DNA of 47,662 nt, taken from positions 1-47,662 of the forward strand of contig JAJDYU010000077.1 in assembly GCA_022825005.1 (NCBI GenBank), in the 5' to 3' direction. The notes beneath the pieces are model-generated. The model was not told the DNA's origin. It saw nothing but the letters and a program-made list of their open reading frames with translations, and did not search any database. This DNA is from Acidimicrobiia bacterium. Lineage in GTDB: Bacteria; Actinomycetota; Acidimicrobiia; Acidimicrobiales; Bin134. A program made the position numbers and the translations under genes. Positions 45,605-47,662 of this stretch are shown here, piece by piece (the first letter of the stretch is position 1; each line of letters opens with the position of its first letter).

Positions 45605-46179
45605 AGGGCGTGCTGGCAGGCCCAGCGGTGCATGGCGATGCCTGAGGCCACCCCGGCGTTGATGGAGCGGGTGGAGCCGAACTGGGTGATGGCCAGCACC
45701 GCCTCACACACCTCCACTGCCTCGGGCGACAGACCAGGGCCTTCCTGGCCGAAGAGCAGCACACAGCGCTCGGGCAGCGAATAGCCCTCGATGGGCTCGG
45801 TGCCGGGACCGTTGTCGATGCCCAAGATCGGCAGCTCGGCCTCAGCGGCCCAGGCGACCAGGTCGTCCAGCTCGGGGTGGTGCAGCACGTGCAGGTAGCG
45901 GTCGGTGACCATGGCCCCCCGACGGTTCCAGCGCCGCTTACCCACGATGTGTACCGCAGCCGCCCCGAAGGCATTGGCGTTACGCACCACGGTGCCAATG
46001 TTGAGGTCGTGCTGCCAGTTCTCCACTGCGACGTGGAACCCATGGCGGCGGGCATCCAGATCGGCCACGATGGCCTCATGGCGCCAGAAGCGGTAGGCGT
46101 CCGCCACATTGCGGGTGTCGCCAGCCTCCACCAGTTCGGGATCGAGGTGGGGCGCGAGGCGCTCAACCCAGCGCGGCAA
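45601..46179 (-). CDS. SpoU-family (TrmH-type) RNA 2'-O-methyltransferase
   Basis: A 192-residue SPOUT-class methyltransferase. The three SpoU motifs are seen in order: NIGTVVRNANAFGAAAVHIV (motif 1), VLLFGQEGPGLS (motif 2) and ITQFGSTRSINAGVASGIAM (motif 3), which forms the trefoil-knot AdoMet site. Such enzymes methylate a ribose in tRNA or rRNA; the target is not clear. The N-terminal part is short, and a TTG at 46177-46179 is the only start that keeps the first 20 residues; AGGGG lies ten bases upstream. It converges on the SDR gene. The SBP gene diverges from it 75 bases away. Confidence 0.88.
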   Translation of the reverse strand: MPRWVERLAPHLDPELVEAGDTRNVADAYRFWRHEAIVADLDARRHGFHVAVENWQHDLNIGTVVRNANAFGAAAVHIVGKRRWNRRGAMVTDRYLHVLHHPELDDLVAWAAEAELPILGIDNGPGTEPIEGYSLPERCVLLFGQEGPGLSPEAVEVCEAVLAITQFGSTRSINAGVASGIAMHRWACQHAL

Positions 46180-46254
46180 CGCCTACACCCCTGGACCTGC
46201 CGACACTCATTGGATGACGGTAGCAACCCGTTGACAATCGACTAGAAACTGCCC

Positions 46255-47520
46255 ATGGTCAACCGACTTGTTCCCGCTGCGACATGGATACTGCTGGCCG
46301 CGCTGCTGGCAGCCGCGTGCAACGATGCCGACACCCCCGCCATCGGCGACGGCACCCTCGGCACGGTCACCGTGGGCCGGGGCGACTCCGTCCAAATCCG
46401 CTCGATCAGCTCCTTCGAGGACATGGGCGCCGGTGCCCGCGACTACATCAACATCGTGGAGATGGCCATCGATGACTACGGGCCGATCCATGGCGAATTC
46501 ACCGTCGGGCTCGGCGAGGGCATCCACGACGGGTGCTCAGCCGATGAAGGTCCGAGAGTTGCCGAGGCCGCGTTGGCTGATGACGGCGTGGTGGGGGTGA
46601 TCGGCACATCCTGCTCGTCGACCGCCACGACAGCGGTGCCGTTGATCACCGCAGAGGGGCTGGTGGTGATCTCCATGTCAAACAGCTCGCCGGCCCTCAC
46701 CTCTGACCTGGCCGGCACGCCGGCCGAGCACTATCAGCCGGGGTACTACCGCACGTCTCACAACGACCTTTACCAGGGTGAGGCGGTGTCCTCCTTCCTG
46801 CACGACACGCTCGGAGCGCAAAGCGCGGCGATTGTCCACGAGGGGGACGCCTATACCCGAGGGCTGGCCCAGGCATTCCGCTCCTCGTTCGAGCGCAGCG
46901 GCGGCACCGTAACCGACTTCGTGGAGGTCAACTCGGACGCGTCTGACCTGGCCGAAGTGCTGACCCGTCTAGCCTCCGGCAATCCCGATGCGCTGTACTT
47001 CCCGCTCACTCAAGACACGGCTGCCGAGTTCATCCAGGCCTTGAGACGCAATGGAGACTTCGAAAACACGGTGCTTGCGTCAGGCGACGGCGTTCTGCAC
47101 GACGCATTCTTGGCCTTGGACTCCTCACGGGGGGTGTTCGTCTCCGGTCCCGACCTCGACTTCGGCGGCAATGCCAACCAGGCCACCGGCGTGGACGCCG
47201 ACCAAGCAGCCGAACGGTTCTCAATCAAAACGGGGTCGCCGCCCCACCGGGCCTTCTGGGCTCACGCCTACGACGCCACAACGCTGCTGCTCGATGCCGT
47301 CACCGCCGCATCTCGTATTGAAGGCCGCGAGCTGGTGATCGATAGGGCGGGAATCCGCCAGTACCTCAACCAGGTTGCCGACTACCAGGGGCTCATCGGC
47401 GACATCAACTGCGATGCATACGGGGATTGCGGTTCAGGGAGGATATCCATCATCGAGCACCTGAACCCCGACGACACCCTTGCCTCTCGGGACAACGTGG
47501 TCTTTCGGTTTTCCCCGTAG
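46255..47520 (+). CDS. Lipoprotein substrate-binding protein (branched-chain amino-acid ABC type)
   Basis: A 421-residue periplasmic-binding-protein type 1 (LivJ-like) protein. Residues 1-21 form a lipoprotein signal peptide, with the lipobox LAAAC and Cys22 as the lipid anchor. The N-terminal lobe (NIVEMAIDDYG, then VVGVIGTSCSSTATTAVPLI and VVISMSNSSPALT) and the second lobe (AAIVHEGDAYTRGLAQAFRS, GNPDALYFPLTQDTAAEFIQAL) follow family order. A late part HRAFWAHAYDATTLLLDAV is typical. No permease or ATPase genes lie in the window, so it may be an orphan binding protein or part of a system further on. The ligand is unknown. Confidence 0.88.
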   Translation: MVNRLVPAATWILLAALLAAACNDADTPAIGDGTLGTVTVGRGDSVQIRSISSFEDMGAGARDYINIVEMAIDDYGPIHGEFTVGLGEGIHDGCSADEGPRVAEAALADDGVVGVIGTSCSSTATTAVPLITAEGLVVISMSNSSPALTSDLAGTPAEHYQPGYYRTSHNDLYQGEAVSSFLHDTLGAQSAAIVHEGDAYTRGLAQAFRSSFERSGGTVTDFVEVNSDASDLAEVLTRLASGNPDALYFPLTQDTAAEFIQALRRNGDFENTVLASGDGVLHDAFLALDSSRGVFVSGPDLDFGGNANQATGVDADQAAERFSIKTGSPPHRAFWAHAYDATTLLLDAVTAASRIEGRELVIDRAGIRQYLNQVADYQGLIGDINCDAYGDCGSGRISIIEHLNPDDTLASRDNVVFRFSP

Positions 47521-47537
47521 TCCCCCGCCGCAGACCC

Positions 47538-47662
47538 TTAGACCATCGCGGCGATCCGCTCGGCGTGCTCGTCGAGCGATCCGAAACAGGGGGTGAGCGC
47601 CCAAGCCCGCTTGAGGTAGAGGTGGGCGTCGATCTCCCATGTGAAGCCCATGCCCCCGTGGA
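47538..47662 (-). CDS. Acyl-CoA dehydrogenase, C-terminal end (runs off the right edge)
   Basis: The last 40 codons of a gene that continues beyond the window. They read HGGMGFTWEIDAHLYLKRAW and then LTPCFGSLDEHAERIAAMV before a TAA at 47538-47540. HGGMGFTWEIDAHLYLKRA is the classic C-terminal signature of acyl-CoA dehydrogenases, where the GG segment contacts FAD of the next subunit. The stop is 17 bases from that of the convergent binding-protein gene. Which subclass it belongs to cannot be told. Confidence 0.85.
   Translation of the reverse strand, partial: HGGMGFTWEIDAHLYLKRAWALTPCFGSLDEHAERIAAMV

Noticed and set aside
46231..46254. TTGACA before the binding-protein gene as a -35
   Set aside because: A -10 at normal distance would fall on the start codon, leaving no room for a transcript start.

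Overview
The window reads as one contiguous stretch of a high-GC actinobacterial chromosome, most likely an uncultured member of the Acidimicrobiia (inference). Support for Actinomycetota comes from an F420-pathway guanylyltransferase (CofC/FbiD), three luciferase-like flavin/F420-type oxidoreductases, a mycothiol-dependent maleylpyruvate-isomerase-family protein and two DUF2510-RDD membrane proteins. Many starts are preceded 6-9 bases upstream by TAnnnT, the signature of leaderless mRNAs common in this phylum. The many acyl-CoA, SDR and CoA-transferase genes fit a lipid/aromatic-degrading heterotroph. No rRNA, tRNA, CRISPR array, insertion sequence, integrase or phage gene was recognised, and no gene-free gap exceeds 300 bases.

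1-26.3 kb, chromosomal backbone: pheS-pheT (minus strand, pheT cut by the left edge); an N-acyl-D-amino-acid-deacylase-type amidohydrolase; a minus-strand run gpsA, hypothetical, rnhB, Nfu N-domain protein; a plus-strand run cofC, PIG-L deacetylase, epimerase; an alpha/beta hydrolase; two paralogous DUF2510-RDD proteins, the first broken by an apparent frameshift; an SDR with two LLM oxidoreductases; another SDR; an acyl-CoA dehydrogenase, a double-length family III CoA-transferase and a cyclase in a row; small membrane proteins; a FocA/NirC-type channel; a third LLM oxidoreductase.

26.4-44.6 kb, a composite defence island between two ordinary metabolic genes. Its frame is a three-part minus-strand set: SNF2-like helicase with a DUF3883 end (44644-41108), DUF1156 adenine-type DNA methylase (34961-32190), and DUF499 ATPase with an N-terminal Swt1-like HEPN domain carrying RNxxxH (30724-27494). 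Other modules sit between these parts: an RHH antitoxin with a Doc toxin and an 18-bp palindromic operator; a COG1106-like AAA ATPase with a 116-aa partner; a PIN toxin with a 301-aa partner; and, on the opposite strand, a long prokaryotic Argonaute with a PD-(D/E)xK nuclease. The Argonaute keeps its MID guide-pocket residues, has lost the PIWI catalytic residues, and carries an apparent one-base frameshift at a G5-T-C5 tract. An AT-rich FRG-domain gene closes the left side.

44.6-47.7 kb, backbone again: an SDR that lacks the catalytic Tyr/Lys and starts 23 bases from the helicase on the other strand, with overlapping -10 elements; a SpoU-type RNA methyltransferase; a lipoprotein substrate-binding protein; and the C-terminal end of an acyl-CoA dehydrogenase cut by the right edge.

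The most unusual object is the Argonaute-nuclease pair inside the split methylase/ATPase/helicase system. Two of the broken genes show -1 shifts at short G/C runs, so read-level checking should come before any claim that they are dead.
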